In this document: positions 23,139 through 32,492 of the stretch, piece by piece
Numbering within the stretch: position 1 is the first letter of the stretch
Layout of the letters: every line of letters starts with the position of its first letter
Assembly: GCF_024305175.1 (NCBI RefSeq)
Contig: NZ_JAMWYY010000028.1
Span: forward strand, 1 to 37,097
Origin: Flavobacterium sp.
Lineage (GTDB): Bacteria; Bacteroidota; Bacteroidia; Flavobacteriales; Flavobacteriaceae
DNA: 37,097 nucleotides
Direction of reading: 5' to 3'
Notes under the pieces: generated by a model
What the model saw: the letters and a program-made list of their open reading frames with translations, nothing else
What the model was told of the DNA's origin: nothing
Databases searched by the model: none
Made by a program: the position numbers and the translations under genes

Positions 23139-24285
23139 AAAAGAAGCGATAAAAACTGTTGTCCACGTTATGGGCTATGACTCCAAAAAGTTCGGGGGGC
23201 TGGAGAGGTACATCATCGACCTTTCTAAAGCTGCTGCGCCTAAGGGTATAAAGATTGTGGTTATGTACAATCTTAAACCAAAATCTGAAGAATATCTGCA
23301 ACAGCTTAAAGAAAATAATATAGCGTTATATGTTGCCAATGCATTAAAGCCTAAAGATTTTTTTAAAGTATTTTACAAGGTTATGCAGCAGCATAAACCT
23401 GCCATTATACATTCGCATTTCCAGCCGCTGTGGCCCGGCATATTTGGTTACCTACTTGGGTGCAAACACCGCTGGAATACAGTAAGGCTTATGCTTGTAG
23501 ATAAAAATATAAAAGAAGCGGCCAATTTAAGCCAGCTTAAAAAAACTACACGCATTTACAGAGCACTGATAAATAAATTCAACACCCGTTTTTTTGCCGT
23601 ATCTAATGCGGTAAATAAACAATACACCGCTTTTTATCCGTCACATGCTCATAAATTTGAGGTTTTGTATAACGGAGGCAAGCTAAATCCTTTCAACAAA
23701 GAGGAGTCTCGTGCAAAACTTGGCTTTAGTAATGATACGTTATATATCTGTTGCATTGCTTTCGCCTCCAAAACTAAAGGTGTTGATATATTAATTGATG
23801 CTGTTAACGAACTTACAAGCAAAGCAATAGACAGGCCTTTTAAACTTTGCCTTATTGGACTGATGGAAGGCGCAGATGTTACCAACCAGCTATTGGATAG
23901 GATAAAAAAATACGGGCTTAAGGACAAGGTCATTAACTTTGGGATCATTAATAATGTTCCCGAAGTTTTACCCGCAATGGACATTTTCGTGCAGCCTTCA
24001 CGCTCAGAAAGCCTTTCAAACTCTATAATAGAAGCAGGTTTTGCAGGGGTGCCAGCCATAGGTTCTGATGTTGGGGGGATTCCTGAAGTTATTGTAAATA
24101 ATGAAACCGGGATGCTTTTTCCGGTTGGCGACTTTAAAGAGCTAGCCAATAAGCTCGAAATGTTGTTAACTGACGATAGATTAAGGCAGGAAATGGGTAA
24201 CAAATCCCGTCAGCATAAAATTGATAATTTCTTAATGTCTGATAAAATTAATACGCTTATTAACGATTATATTTCAGCAAAATAG
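23116..24285 (+). CDS. Glycosyltransferase, GT4 family
   Basis: The protein has 389 residues; an alternative ATG at 23128 would shorten it by four. GT-B fold: KFGGLERYIIDLSKAA near the N-terminus, HSHFQPLWPG, and the C-terminal retaining-GT4 motif SRSESLSNSIIEAGFAG, then PAIGSDVGGIPEV (E-x7-E). It transfers a sugar from a nucleotide donor to the lipid-linked repeat unit at the cytoplasmic face. The start lies inside the end of the upstream gene, indicating coupling. Confidence 0.88.
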   Translation: MQRKMADKKEAIKTVVHVMGYDSKKFGGLERYIIDLSKAAAPKGIKIVVMYNLKPKSEEYLQQLKENNIALYVANALKPKDFFKVFYKVMQQHKPAIIHSHFQPLWPGIFGYLLGCKHRWNTVRLMLVDKNIKEAANLSQLKKTTRIYRALINKFNTRFFAVSNAVNKQYTAFYPSHAHKFEVLYNGGKLNPFNKEESRAKLGFSNDTLYICCIAFASKTKGVDILIDAVNELTSKAIDRPFKLCLIGLMEGADVTNQLLDRIKKYGLKDKVINFGIINNVPEVLPAMDIFVQPSRSESLSNSIIEAGFAGVPAIGSDVGGIPEVIVNNETGMLFPVGDFKELANKLEMLLTDDRLRQEMGNKSRQHKIDNFLMSDKINTLINDYISAK

Positions 24286-24290
24286 TGGCA

Positions 24291-25397
24291 ATGTCTCACA
24301 AATTAAAAATATGCTTTATAATACCTTCAGTTAAATCGGGAGGCATAGAAACATACCTGTTAAGGTTTCTAAAGTACCTTAATAACAGTATGGATGTTAC
24401 CGTTTTGGTGCGAAACAGCAATAAAGACGAATTGTTTGAAGCCTACCAAAAAACAGGCGCCCGCATGGTCTTTCAGCCATTAGGTAACTTCAGCCCTTCT
24501 AAAATGAGGTGGTATTACCGTTTTTTTAAAGCTAATGCCTTTGATGTTGTGTGCGATTTTAATGCCAACTTTGCAGGGCAAACCATGATGCTCAGCAAAC
24601 TGGCCGGTGTAAAAAAGCGCATAACATTTTACAGGCAAAGCAGCCACCTTTTTACAAACCCCACAAAGCTCAGGATTGGTTACTCAAACTTCCTGAACAG
24701 GCTGGTATATAAATACAGTACAGATATTTTTGCCAATTCAGCTACAGGTTTAAAATTCTTCTTCAAAAATGAATATCCTGCTGATACGCGTTTTGAGGTT
24801 ATTAAGAACGGAATTGAGATTGAAGAATACATAAACCCGGCAGCCGAAAACAAAGAACAGCTAAGGCAGAAGCTTGGCTTACCTGCTGATAAGTTTATAA
24901 TTGGCCATACTGGGCGTTTTACCGAAGCAAAAAATCATTATTTTTTACTGGATGTAGCCAAAATACTGATTGATGCTGACAGCACTGTTTTTTTTGTGTT
25001 AATAGGTAATAACACAGATAAGTTGATTCCATATATTGAAAAATTGCAGATAAGCAATAATGTGCAGGTATTAGGTTATAAAAGTAATATACCGGAGTAT
25101 CTCAGGGCTTTTGATATGTATTTCTTCCCTTCGGTTACAGAGGGGCAGCCTAATGCTTTGATAGAGGCAATGGTTACAGGTTTACCTGTGGTTACTTCTA
25201 ATATTTCAGCAATTGCAGAATGCCTTCCGCAGGATGGCCACCACTGCCTTATAGACCCCTATAATGCAGAAGCAACAGCACAGAAAATTGCTGAAGTAAA
25301 AAATAACAGTACCGCATATACTTTCAGGGAATATGCAATCAGTAATTTTGATTCGGCTATCCAGTTTAAAAATTTTAAAGACAAATTATCAGGTTAA
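24291..25397 (+). CDS. Glycosyltransferase, GT4 family
   Basis: The protein has 368 residues from the ATG at 24291; a GTG at 24285 overlapping the previous stop is also possible. It has the N-terminal loop VKSGGIETYLLRFL, GHTGRFTEAKNH at the domain junction, VLGYKSNIPEYLRAFDM and the retaining motif SVTEGQPNALIEAMVTG followed by PVVTSNISAIAE. It is one of three consecutive GT4 genes, each assumed to add one residue of the repeat unit. Confidence 0.88.
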   Translation: MSHKLKICFIIPSVKSGGIETYLLRFLKYLNNSMDVTVLVRNSNKDELFEAYQKTGARMVFQPLGNFSPSKMRWYYRFFKANAFDVVCDFNANFAGQTMMLSKLAGVKKRITFYRQSSHLFTNPTKLRIGYSNFLNRLVYKYSTDIFANSATGLKFFFKNEYPADTRFEVIKNGIEIEEYINPAAENKEQLRQKLGLPADKFIIGHTGRFTEAKNHYFLLDVAKILIDADSTVFFVLIGNNTDKLIPYIEKLQISNNVQVLGYKSNIPEYLRAFDMYFFPSVTEGQPNALIEAMVTGLPVVTSNISAIAECLPQDGHHCLIDPYNAEATAQKIAEVKNNSTAYTFREYAISNFDSAIQFKNFKDKLSG

Positions 25398-25401
25398 TAA
25401 T

Positions 25402-26562
25402 ATGAGAAAAGTTTTATTTGTTCACGATGGCCCGCGCTGGAAAGACTCAAAGGGTAACCAGTACGGATCTAAGGCAGACCTGGATATGTATGCACGCTAT
25501 ATGTACCTGGGCAATCAGGTTGAATTTGCAATGCGCGTCTTTAAAACGGATGATACATCTAAACTGATTAACCTTAATGAAAATGGGCTTTATGTAAAAG
25601 AGATAGCCCCGTTTAACAGGCCTGCTCTTTTAAAAAATTATTTTAAAAGCAAACAGGAAATTATACGACAGGTTGAGGAGGCAGATGTTATAGTAGTGAG
25701 GCTGCCAAGTACTATTGGCTCTGTAGCGGTTGCACATGCTAAAAAAATAAACAAACCTTATCTTGTAGAGGTGGTTGTATGCCCTTGGGATACTTTAAGG
25801 AACCACGGTTCTCTTGGTAAGCTGTATGCGCCTTTTTCCAGGAATAAACTAAGAAAACTGGTAGCCGATGCTCCCTATGTTATATATGTAACCAAAAAAT
25901 TCCTTCAGGGGCGTTACCCGACAAAATATGGTGGTGTGGGTATATCAGACGTTGTGTTAACTAATCTTCCCACCCAAAATAATAAGGAAGCACGCTATGC
26001 TGATTTTGATATAAAAAAACCGATAACTTTCACCTCTTTGGGTGCTGTAAACCTGCCTCACAAAGGCCATCATTATGTAATAGAAGCTATGGCTACCCTT
26101 GTTAAGGAAGGGTATGATGTGCATTATAATATTGTAGGTGGCGGTGATACCGCAAGGCTTACCAATATAGCACAACAGTTTGGTGTGGCAGACAGGGTTA
26201 ATTTTCCGGGAAAAATACCTCATGAAGAGATATTCAGCATATTAGAAAACACCGATTTATACTTACAGCCAAGTGATGCAGAGGGCCTTCCAAGAGCGCT
26301 TATAGAAGCTATGAGTGTCGGTTGTGCATGTGTAGGATCTGATGTGGCAGGAATACCAGAACTACTTGATGACAGCGCGGTATTTAAAAAGGGTAATGTA
26401 AATGACCTGACAGATAAAATAAAGAAGGTTTTAAACCGCGATGTGCTGGTTTCGCACAGTAAAAGAAACTTTGAACTGGCTAAAGAGTATGAGTTTAACG
26501 CCTTAGAGGTTAAGAGGCGCGAATATTACGATAAATTTTTACAAAGCATAAATGAAAAATAA
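25402..26562 (+). CDS. Glycosyltransferase, GT4 family
   Basis: The protein has 386 residues from the ATG at 25402, five bases after the previous stop; a longer frame reading back into that gene is unlikely. It begins MRKVLFVHDGPRW and has FTSLGAVNLPHKGHHY at the start of the donor domain, PGKIPHEEIFSILENTDLYL and the retaining motif SDAEGLPRALIEAMSVG with SDVAGIPEL. Sugar specificity is unknown. Its end overlaps the pyruvyltransferase gene by eleven bases. Confidence 0.88.
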   Translation: MRKVLFVHDGPRWKDSKGNQYGSKADLDMYARYMYLGNQVEFAMRVFKTDDTSKLINLNENGLYVKEIAPFNRPALLKNYFKSKQEIIRQVEEADVIVVRLPSTIGSVAVAHAKKINKPYLVEVVVCPWDTLRNHGSLGKLYAPFSRNKLRKLVADAPYVIYVTKKFLQGRYPTKYGGVGISDVVLTNLPTQNNKEARYADFDIKKPITFTSLGAVNLPHKGHHYVIEAMATLVKEGYDVHYNIVGGGDTARLTNIAQQFGVADRVNFPGKIPHEEIFSILENTDLYLQPSDAEGLPRALIEAMSVGCACVGSDVAGIPELLDDSAVFKKGNVNDLTDKIKKVLNRDVLVSHSKRNFELAKEYEFNALEVKRREYYDKFLQSINEK

Positions 26563-27892
26563 AATTTTAGTTGTTCCCGGTAATACCGATTTAAACAGGG
26601 GAGACCAGGCACTTGTTTGGGAATCTATCCGTGTTTTTGAAGATGTTTTCCCTGACCTGCAGGTATATCTATATGAATCGGGTGCAAATGAAAGAGAAAA
26701 AACATTGCAAAAGGCACAATCGGTAGGGCTGGGTTATGAGTTTATTACCAGGATATTACAGCATCCGCGTGTTAAAAGCAAAAACACATCTACAGAAATT
26801 AAGTACAGTAAATTTGTTTACATTAAGTGGGGTTTTACCGCAATATCTGATTTTATTAGCACATTGCTGCTCACCTCGCGGTTTTCATTTTTTAATGCAA
26901 TAGGCAGGGCAAGCCTTTCTGCAGAGCAAAAAAAATCGTTAGAGCTTTTTCCTCAGCTTTCGGCTATTGTGGTTAAAGGCGGAGGCTTTTTGCACAGCTA
27001 CGGTAAAATATATGACGCCTATGTTATGTATTATTTTCTTTTCGACCTTATGCTGGCACACCGTTATAAAGTAAAAACTATTATACTGCCCAACTCTATA
27101 GGCCCTTTAAAAAACAGCCTTGCCAAATGGCTGGTAAAAAGGGTTATAAAGAAGTCGTCATTTATATCGGTTCGCGAAGATGTATCTAAAGAGTTTGTAA
27201 GGAAAGAACTGGGTATAAATGCACCTACTATTCCTGATCTTGGCTTTTTCCTTAAAGGGGCAGAAGAAGATATGTTGCCTTACCTGGAATCTAAGGGCTT
27301 TGATAAAACAAAGAAAAATATAGCAATAACGCTAAGGCCATACCGTTTTGACGGCTATGCCAATGCAGATGAGCTTTACAGCAACTACCTTAACGAAATT
27401 GCCCGTTTTATAGAAACGCAGGTTAACCGTGGTTACCGCATCAGCCTTGTAGCGCACACGCTGGGGCCAAGCGCCCACGAAGACGACAGGCTTGCGCTAA
27501 AGGATGTGTATAACAACCTGAATGAGCAGCTTAAAGCCTCTGTAGTATATATGGAAGATTTCGCGCTTAACTGCAGGCAAATGCAAAAGCTGTATTCTTA
27601 TTACGATTTGCTGGTGGGTACCAGGTTTCACTCTGTAATATTTGCCCTTAACGAAAAAACACCATCTATTGCCATTGCATATGGCGGTAATAAAAGCTAT
27701 GGCATTATGAAAGATATCGGCGTGCCGGAATATGTTTTGGGCATCGATTCTGTTGCATCTGCTAAACTTAATGAAATGGTTGAAAAGCTGGAGGAAGGCA
27801 AGCAGGATTATCTTGATAAGATAGATAAATATCAGTTTAAGCTGGTACAGGAGCGCAACAAACTGGTGCAGGATCTTAAAAACATTTTTTAA
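26552..27892 (+). CDS. Polysaccharide pyruvyl transferase family protein
   Basis: The protein has 446 residues. It has VVPGNTDLNRGDQALVWESI near the N-terminus, VVKGGGFLHSYG, ILPNSIGPL, ISVREDVSKEFV, and the family signature GTRFHS at about 356-361 followed by ALNEKTPSIAIAYGGNKS. Members (CsaB/WcaK/EpsO-like) transfer the enolpyruvyl part of PEP to a sugar diol to make a pyruvate ketal, adding negative charge. It is flanked by GT4 genes with overlaps on both sides. Some family members have other activities, so ketal formation is inferred. Confidence 0.85.
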   Translation: MKNKILVVPGNTDLNRGDQALVWESIRVFEDVFPDLQVYLYESGANEREKTLQKAQSVGLGYEFITRILQHPRVKSKNTSTEIKYSKFVYIKWGFTAISDFISTLLLTSRFSFFNAIGRASLSAEQKKSLELFPQLSAIVVKGGGFLHSYGKIYDAYVMYYFLFDLMLAHRYKVKTIILPNSIGPLKNSLAKWLVKRVIKKSSFISVREDVSKEFVRKELGINAPTIPDLGFFLKGAEEDMLPYLESKGFDKTKKNIAITLRPYRFDGYANADELYSNYLNEIARFIETQVNRGYRISLVAHTLGPSAHEDDRLALKDVYNNLNEQLKASVVYMEDFALNCRQMQKLYSYYDLLVGTRFHSVIFALNEKTPSIAIAYGGNKSYGIMKDIGVPEYVLGIDSVASAKLNEMVEKLEEGKQDYLDKIDKYQFKLVQERNKLVQDLKNIF

Positions 27893-29013
27893 TGAAAAAG
27901 ATTCTATTTGTAGCTAACATACATAAGCATTTCAGGGCTTTTCATATACCCTACATACAGTACCTGCAAAGTATAGGCTATGAGGTTCATGTTGCCGCAA
28001 ATGACCCCGAAACCAAGATACATGAAGCAGACAAGCAGTATAACCTTCCTATAAACAGGAACCCTTTTTCTGTAAATAACGTAAAGGCTACGCGCCAGCT
28101 CGAAAAAATAATAGAAAAGGAAAACTATAACCTTATACACTGCCACACGGCAATGGGCTCTGTAGTGGCAAGGCTGGCTGCAAAAAAGTTCAGGTTAAGA
28201 GGAAGCCTTAAGGTGCTTTATACCGCACACGGTTTCCACTTTTATAAAGGCTCTCCTAAAATATACTGGATGCTGTATTACCCTATGGAGAAATACCTTT
28301 CTCAGTACACTGACGGTATTATTACCATGAACGAGGAAGATTATAATGTGGTAACCGAGCGTAACTTTGCCGTAAAAAATGTATTTAAAACATCAGGGGT
28401 AGGCATTAATTCGGATAAGTTTAAAGGTGTATCGTCTACAGATAAAAATGTAATAAGGGAAAAAAACGGATATAGCCCGGATACTTTTATCATAATTTAT
28501 ATTGCCGAATTTATTAACAGGAAAGACCATAAATTTATACTGGAAAGCATACCTTTGATAAAGGAAAAGATAAGCAATTTTAAATTTATCTTTGCAGGCA
28601 GGGGTATACTTAAAGAAGCTACAGAAGAATATGCACGCCAACAGGGAGTTGCAGGTTATGTAGACTTCTTAGGTTTCCGTAAAGATATTGGCGAGCTTAT
28701 AACCATGTCTGATATTGGCGTATCGGTGAGCAAGCAGGAAGGTTTGCCTATGAATGTGGCGGAAGAAATGTATGCGGCAAAACCCGTTGTAGCTTCGGAT
28801 ATACGCGGACATGCTGACCTGATAGACAGTGGCGAGAACGGTTACCTGTTTAACAGGGACGATAAAAATGCTTTTGCAGACAATATAGCTAAATTGTATT
28901 CTGATAAGGAGCTTTACAGCAAAATGTCGGGCGAGGCAAAGAAGAAGTCGGCACGTTTTGAGCTTTCTAACTGCCTGGAAGAGATGAAAGTAATATATAA
29001 TAAATTTTTATAA
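27892..29013 (+). CDS. Glycosyltransferase, GT4 family
   Basis: The protein has 373 residues. It begins MKKILFVANIHKHFRAFHIPYI and contains HCHTAMGSVVARLAA and YTAHGFHFYKGSP, the pattern of capsular GT4 enzymes that act early, often on the first lipid-linked sugar. The retaining motif is SKQEGLPMNVAEEMYAAKP with ASDIRGHADLI. It sits directly before the phosphoglycosyl transferase gene, and this type commonly adds the second sugar. The start overlaps the previous stop (TAATG). Confidence 0.9.
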   Translation: MKKILFVANIHKHFRAFHIPYIQYLQSIGYEVHVAANDPETKIHEADKQYNLPINRNPFSVNNVKATRQLEKIIEKENYNLIHCHTAMGSVVARLAAKKFRLRGSLKVLYTAHGFHFYKGSPKIYWMLYYPMEKYLSQYTDGIITMNEEDYNVVTERNFAVKNVFKTSGVGINSDKFKGVSSTDKNVIREKNGYSPDTFIIIYIAEFINRKDHKFILESIPLIKEKISNFKFIFAGRGILKEATEEYARQQGVAGYVDFLGFRKDIGELITMSDIGVSVSKQEGLPMNVAEEMYAAKPVVASDIRGHADLIDSGENGYLFNRDDKNAFADNIAKLYSDKELYSKMSGEAKKKSARFELSNCLEEMKVIYNKFL

Positions 29014-29634
29014 ATGCTTTACAGGAAGGTTATAAAACCATTTTCAGATTTTTTGATAGCCTTTATGGTACTGCTGTTAGCATCGCCTGTTTTACTGGTG
29101 CTTATAGTGCTGCTTGCCATATTTAACCAGGGCAGTATATTTTTCTTTCAGGACCGTCCCGGTCAGCATGGTAAGGTGTTCAGGGTTATAAAGTTTAAAA
29201 CCATGAACGACAGGAAAGATGCCAGCGGCAACCTTTTGCCCGATGAGGTAAGGCTTACCAAAGTGGGCAAATTTATACGCACCACTTCATTAGATGAGCT
29301 TCCGCAGCTTATAAATGTGGTTAGGGGTGATATGAGCCTTGTAGGCCCGCGCCCGTTGCTGGTTAAATACCTGCCCCTTTATAATGCAAGGCAGGCGCGC
29401 CGCCATGAGGTTAAGCCGGGCATTACCGGCTGGGCACAGGTAAACGGCAGGAACGCCATATCATGGGAGCAAAAGTTTGAATATGATGTTTATTATGTAG
29501 ATAACCTTTCTTTTGCTTTAGATTTAAAAATTATATATTTAACAGTACTTAAGGTTATTAAACGCAGCGATATAAACACGCAGGGCGTGGCAACAACAAT
29601 ACCTTTTACAGGAACTAAAGAAAATAATACTTAA
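29014..29634 (+). CDS. Initiating phosphoglycosyl transferase, PglC-like
   Basis: The protein has 206 residues, the small monotopic form lacking the extra N-terminal membrane domains of WbaP/WcaJ. A re-entrant hydrophobic helix spans about 13-37, followed by [11 protein letters not shown], the catalytic Asp94-Glu95 in [17 protein letters not shown] and [14 protein letters not shown]. It transfers a sugar 1-phosphate from a UDP-sugar to undecaprenyl phosphate, starting the repeat unit. PglC relatives use UDP-diNAcBac or related 4-acylamino sugars, consistent with the PglD-, PglE- and PglF-like genes downstream. Confidence 0.92.
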   Translation: MLYRKVIKPFSDFLIAFMVLLLASPVLLVLIVLLAIFNQGSIFFFQDRPGQHGKVFRVIKFKTMNDRKDASGNLLPDEVRLTKVGKFIRTTSLDELPQLINVVRGDMSLVGPRPLLVKYLPLYNARQARRHEVKPGITGWAQVNGRNAISWEQKFEYDVYYVDNLSFALDLKIIYLTVLKVIKRSDINTQGVATTIPFTGTKENNT

Positions 29635-29647
29635 AAACATACCAATC

Positions 29648-29875
29648 ATGCAGGAAAAATTTATAGATGCTCTTAAAGAGGCCCTTGAAATGGAAGACCA
29701 GGAAGTAAACTTTAGTGATAACTTCAGGGATTATGATACCTGGGATTCATTAAGTAGGCTTTCGCTTATAGCTGTTTTAGACAGTGAGTTTGATGTACAG
29801 ATAGAAGATGCTGAATTTGCAAAACTGGTAACAGTAGAAGATTTATATAACGCTGTTGCCGCTAAACAACAATAA
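29648..29875 (+). CDS. Dedicated acyl carrier protein
   Basis: The protein has 75 residues, acidic and helical. The phosphopantetheine site is Ser34 in TWDSLSRLSLIAVLD (the DSL motif). It would carry an acyl chain as a thioester. It lies 13 bases after the phosphoglycosyl transferase gene and is followed by KAS III-, ketoreductase- and NeuD-like genes. It is therefore probably not the housekeeping fatty-acid ACP but the carrier for a short acyl group used on a sugar amine. Confidence 0.9.
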   Translation: MQEKFIDALKEALEMEDQEVNFSDNFRDYDTWDSLSRLSLIAVLDSEFDVQIEDAEFAKLVTVEDLYNAVAAKQQ

Positions 29876-29881
29876 TAAATT

Positions 29882-30940
29882 ATGGCTTTACTGGAGTTTA
29901 AAAATATCGGGATAAAAGGTATTGCTGCGGCAGTGCCCAAAACGGTTATTAATAACTATGAATATACCCGTTATTTTCCTGCCGAAGATGTAAAGGATAT
30001 TGTAGATAAAGTAGGTATTTATGAAAGAAGGTTTGCAGATGATAACACCTGCGCATCAGACCTTTGCTATCATGCTGCTGAAAAGCTTATCGAAGATATG
30101 CAGATAGATAAAAGCGAAATAGACCTTTTGGTGTTTGTATCGCAAACGGCAGATTACCGCATGCCTGCAACATCAATTATATTGCAGGACAGGCTGGGGC
30201 TCGGTAAAAACACCATAGCATTTGATGTTAACCTGGGTTGCTCAGGGTTTGTTTACGGGCTATCTATCGTTTACAATTTTGTGCAGCAGCAGGGCATCCG
30301 TAAGGCACTGCTTTTAGATGGCGAAACCCGCTCGCGCGTGTACAGCCCCAAAGACAGGAAAACAGCCTTTTTATTTGGAGACGGCGGCATAGCAGCCCTG
30401 ATAGAAAAAGATGAAGCCTTTGGCAACAGTTGGTTCTCCTTAAATTCTGACGGCTCACGCTCTTCACTCATAAAAATGGATGCCGGCGGTTACAGGAACC
30501 CCAGCACACCCGAAACGCTTACCGAAAAAGTAGTTGATGAGCATGGCAACATCCGTACGGATGAGCACGGCTATATGAACGGTGCCGATGTGTTTAATTT
30601 TGTACTGGCAGAAGTGCCGAAGGATATCAAGAAAACATTTGCTTATGCCGAAGCGGATATGAGCAGGCCTGACTTTTTTGTTTTCCACCAGGCAAACAGC
30701 TACATGAACGAATATTTACAAAAAAAATTAAAACTGGATGCTGACAAAGTACCTGCATCCGTAGGTAAGTTTGGCAATACCTCTTCGGTTTCTATACCGC
30801 TCACAATAGTATCAGAGCTTCAGCACAAACTGCAAGGCGATAAAGAACTGTTCCTGTGCGGCTTTGGCGTGGGTATGTCATGGGCATCGGCATTAATAAA
30901 AACCAACAACTGCCATATTAGCGATATAGTAGAAATATGA
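29882..30940 (+). CDS. 3-oxoacyl-ACP synthase III (FabH-like)
   Basis: The protein has 352 residues with a thiolase fold. The catalytic triad is visible as Cys120 (LGCSGFVYGL), His269 (FHQAN) and Asn299 (GKFGNTSS). KAS III condenses an acyl-CoA (usually acetyl-CoA) with malonyl-ACP to give a 3-oxoacyl-ACP. Its place between an ACP and a reductase in a polysaccharide operon suggests it starts synthesis of a short acyl decoration, for example acetoacetyl-ACP. The end overlaps the reductase start by four bases. Confidence 0.9.
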   Translation: MALLEFKNIGIKGIAAAVPKTVINNYEYTRYFPAEDVKDIVDKVGIYERRFADDNTCASDLCYHAAEKLIEDMQIDKSEIDLLVFVSQTADYRMPATSIILQDRLGLGKNTIAFDVNLGCSGFVYGLSIVYNFVQQQGIRKALLLDGETRSRVYSPKDRKTAFLFGDGGIAALIEKDEAFGNSWFSLNSDGSRSSLIKMDAGGYRNPSTPETLTEKVVDEHGNIRTDEHGYMNGADVFNFVLAEVPKDIKKTFAYAEADMSRPDFFVFHQANSYMNEYLQKKLKLDADKVPASVGKFGNTSSVSIPLTIVSELQHKLQGDKELFLCGFGVGMSWASALIKTNNCHISDIVEI

Positions 30941-31710
30941 ACGAAGCAGTAAAAGCTTTTCAGCTTAATGGTAAAGTTATAGCGGTTACCGGCGCATCAT
31001 CCGGTATTGGCAGGCAAATAGCAATAACCTGCAGTAAACTTGGCGCCACACTGGTGCTTTTTGGCAGGAACCGCGAAAGGCTACAGGAAACGCTTGAACA
31101 TACAGATGAGCCACAACGCCATTTGGTGTTTGATCTTGATATAAATGATTCAGCATTTGTTGCCGATGCAGTAAAGCAGGCTGTTGCACAAAAAGGCGCA
31201 TTTAGCGGACTTGTTAATTGTGCAGGTGTATCGCCAACCATGCCGCTCCGCGCCACTACCGAAGCAAAAATGCAGGAGGTCTTTAATACAAATGTTATTG
31301 CCGCCATGAGCCTTACTAAAACAGTATGCAAGGCATCCAACATAATTCCCGATGGTGGCAGCGTAGTGTTTGTAGCCTCTGTAATGGGCACTGTGGGCGA
31401 AATGGGCAAATCGTTATATGGCATGAGCAAAGGCGCTCTTATTGCCGGGGCAAAGTCTTTGGCGGTAGAGTATGCATCAAAAAACATCCGCTTCAATACC
31501 ATATCTCCAGGAGTGGTGGTAACGCCAATGTCTATGTCATCAGAATATAGCAAAGATGAACAGAAATTACAGTTTGTTACCGGTTTGCATCCGCTGGGGC
31601 TGGGCAAGCCCGAAGATATCGCTAACGGTGCTGCCTTCTTACTCTCTGATGCCTCGCGCTGGATTACCGGAACTGATATTGTAATTGATGGCGGCTATAC
31701 AGCAAAATAG
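30937..31710 (+). CDS. 3-oxoacyl-ACP reductase-like SDR (FabG-like)
   Basis: The protein has 257 residues and is a classical SDR. NAD(P)-binding TGASSGIG is at 18-25, NCAG at 94-97, and the catalytic residues are Ser148, Tyr161 and Lys165 (YGMSK). The C-terminus has RWITGTDIVIDGGYTAK. In this context it probably reduces a 3-oxoacyl-ACP from the preceding KAS III to a 3-hydroxyacyl-ACP. A sugar dehydrogenase role is possible but less likely given the ACP and KAS III next to it. Confidence 0.85.
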   Translation: MNEAVKAFQLNGKVIAVTGASSGIGRQIAITCSKLGATLVLFGRNRERLQETLEHTDEPQRHLVFDLDINDSAFVADAVKQAVAQKGAFSGLVNCAGVSPTMPLRATTEAKMQEVFNTNVIAAMSLTKTVCKASNIIPDGGSVVFVASVMGTVGEMGKSLYGMSKGALIAGAKSLAVEYASKNIRFNTISPGVVVTPMSMSSEYSKDEQKLQFVTGLHPLGLGKPEDIANGAAFLLSDASRWITGTDIVIDGGYTAK

Positions 31711-31734
31711 CAAATAAAACCAACCTTATTAACC

Positions 31735-32388
31735 ATGGATAAATACATAATTATAGGTGCAGGAGGCCATGCAGCCGAAATAGATGAATATCTTGCACAT
31801 GCCAATATGCTTTCAGGTACTTCTAAATATTCAGTTTGCGGCTTTATAGATGATAATGAGGCAGGATATAGTTCTTATTCATTCTCGGCACCTTACCTTG
31901 GCACTATTAAAGACCATGTTATAGATAGCTCCTGTTTTTATATAATGGGTATTGCCAATCTTGCTTTCCGCAAAGCCATTACCGAAGATTTTCTTACAAA
32001 AGGCGCTGTATTTAAAACCTTTATACATCCTTTAGCGTATGTATCTCCATCAGCAAAAATAGGCGAGGGTGTTGTAATAGCTCCTTATGTAAATGTTGGG
32101 CCTAATGTTGTTGTGGGTAATTATACACTTATCAACTCAAGGGCAAGTATGGGGCATGATACCAGGATAGGCAATTATAATTTTATCAGCCCTAATGTAT
32201 GCTTTTCAGGATTTACAGTAGTGGGAGATGAAAACCTTTTTGGCATAAACTCCGCATCTATACCTAAGATATCAATTGGCAACCGCAATAAAATTGCAGC
32301 AGGGATGATTATAGAGCGGGATATAGAAGATGATACAACTTACTTTCACAGGTTTAAGGAAAAGGTCCTTGCCATACCTAAAGTTTAG
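31735..32388 (+). CDS. NeuD/PglD-like sugar N-acyltransferase
   Basis: The protein has 217 residues. A small Rossmann-like N-terminal domain (YIIIGAGGHAAEI) precedes a left-handed beta-helix with hexapeptides such as IGEGVVIAPYVNVGPNVVVG. The general-base histidine of PglD-type enzymes matches His141 in SRASMGHDTRIG. PglD acetylates the 4-amine of UDP-4-amino-4,6-dideoxy-GlcNAc using acetyl-CoA. The upstream ACP/KAS III/reductase genes suggest this enzyme might take a hydroxyacyl group from ACP instead. It is the last gene of the long operon. Confidence 0.88.
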   Translation: MDKYIIIGAGGHAAEIDEYLAHANMLSGTSKYSVCGFIDDNEAGYSSYSFSAPYLGTIKDHVIDSSCFYIMGIANLAFRKAITEDFLTKGAVFKTFIHPLAYVSPSAKIGEGVVIAPYVNVGPNVVVGNYTLINSRASMGHDTRIGNYNFISPNVCFSGFTVVGDENLFGINSASIPKISIGNRNKIAAGMIIERDIEDDTTYFHRFKEKVLAIPKV

Positions 32389-32456
32389 ATAACATAAAAC
32401 CTTTATAAATTACTTAAAATTTAAATAGCCTGTTAAAAACGTTACATTAAAACCGC

Positions 32457-32464
32457 TACTTTTG
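32457..32464 (+). promoter_or_regulatory. Candidate -7 element before the aminotransferase gene
   Basis: TACTTTTG fits TAnnTTTG and lies 28 bases before the ATG at 32493, in a 104-base gap. A TTA at 32433-32435 is a one-mismatch -33 candidate with a 21-base spacer. It suggests that the aminotransferase begins a second transcription unit. Confidence 0.5.
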
Positions 32465-32492
32465 CGGCTTAAACAAACCTTACCACATTATC

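Noticed and set aside
18412..29013. Possible mobile-element or integration scars between glycosyltransferase genes
   Set aside because: Junctions are overlaps or a few bases, with no inverted repeats, transposase fragments or direct repeats seen.
30960..31607. A 215-codon open frame on the minus strand opposite the SDR gene
   Set aside because: The plus-strand frame has all SDR catalytic motifs; the minus frame has none and is low-complexity Ser/Thr-rich shadow sequence.
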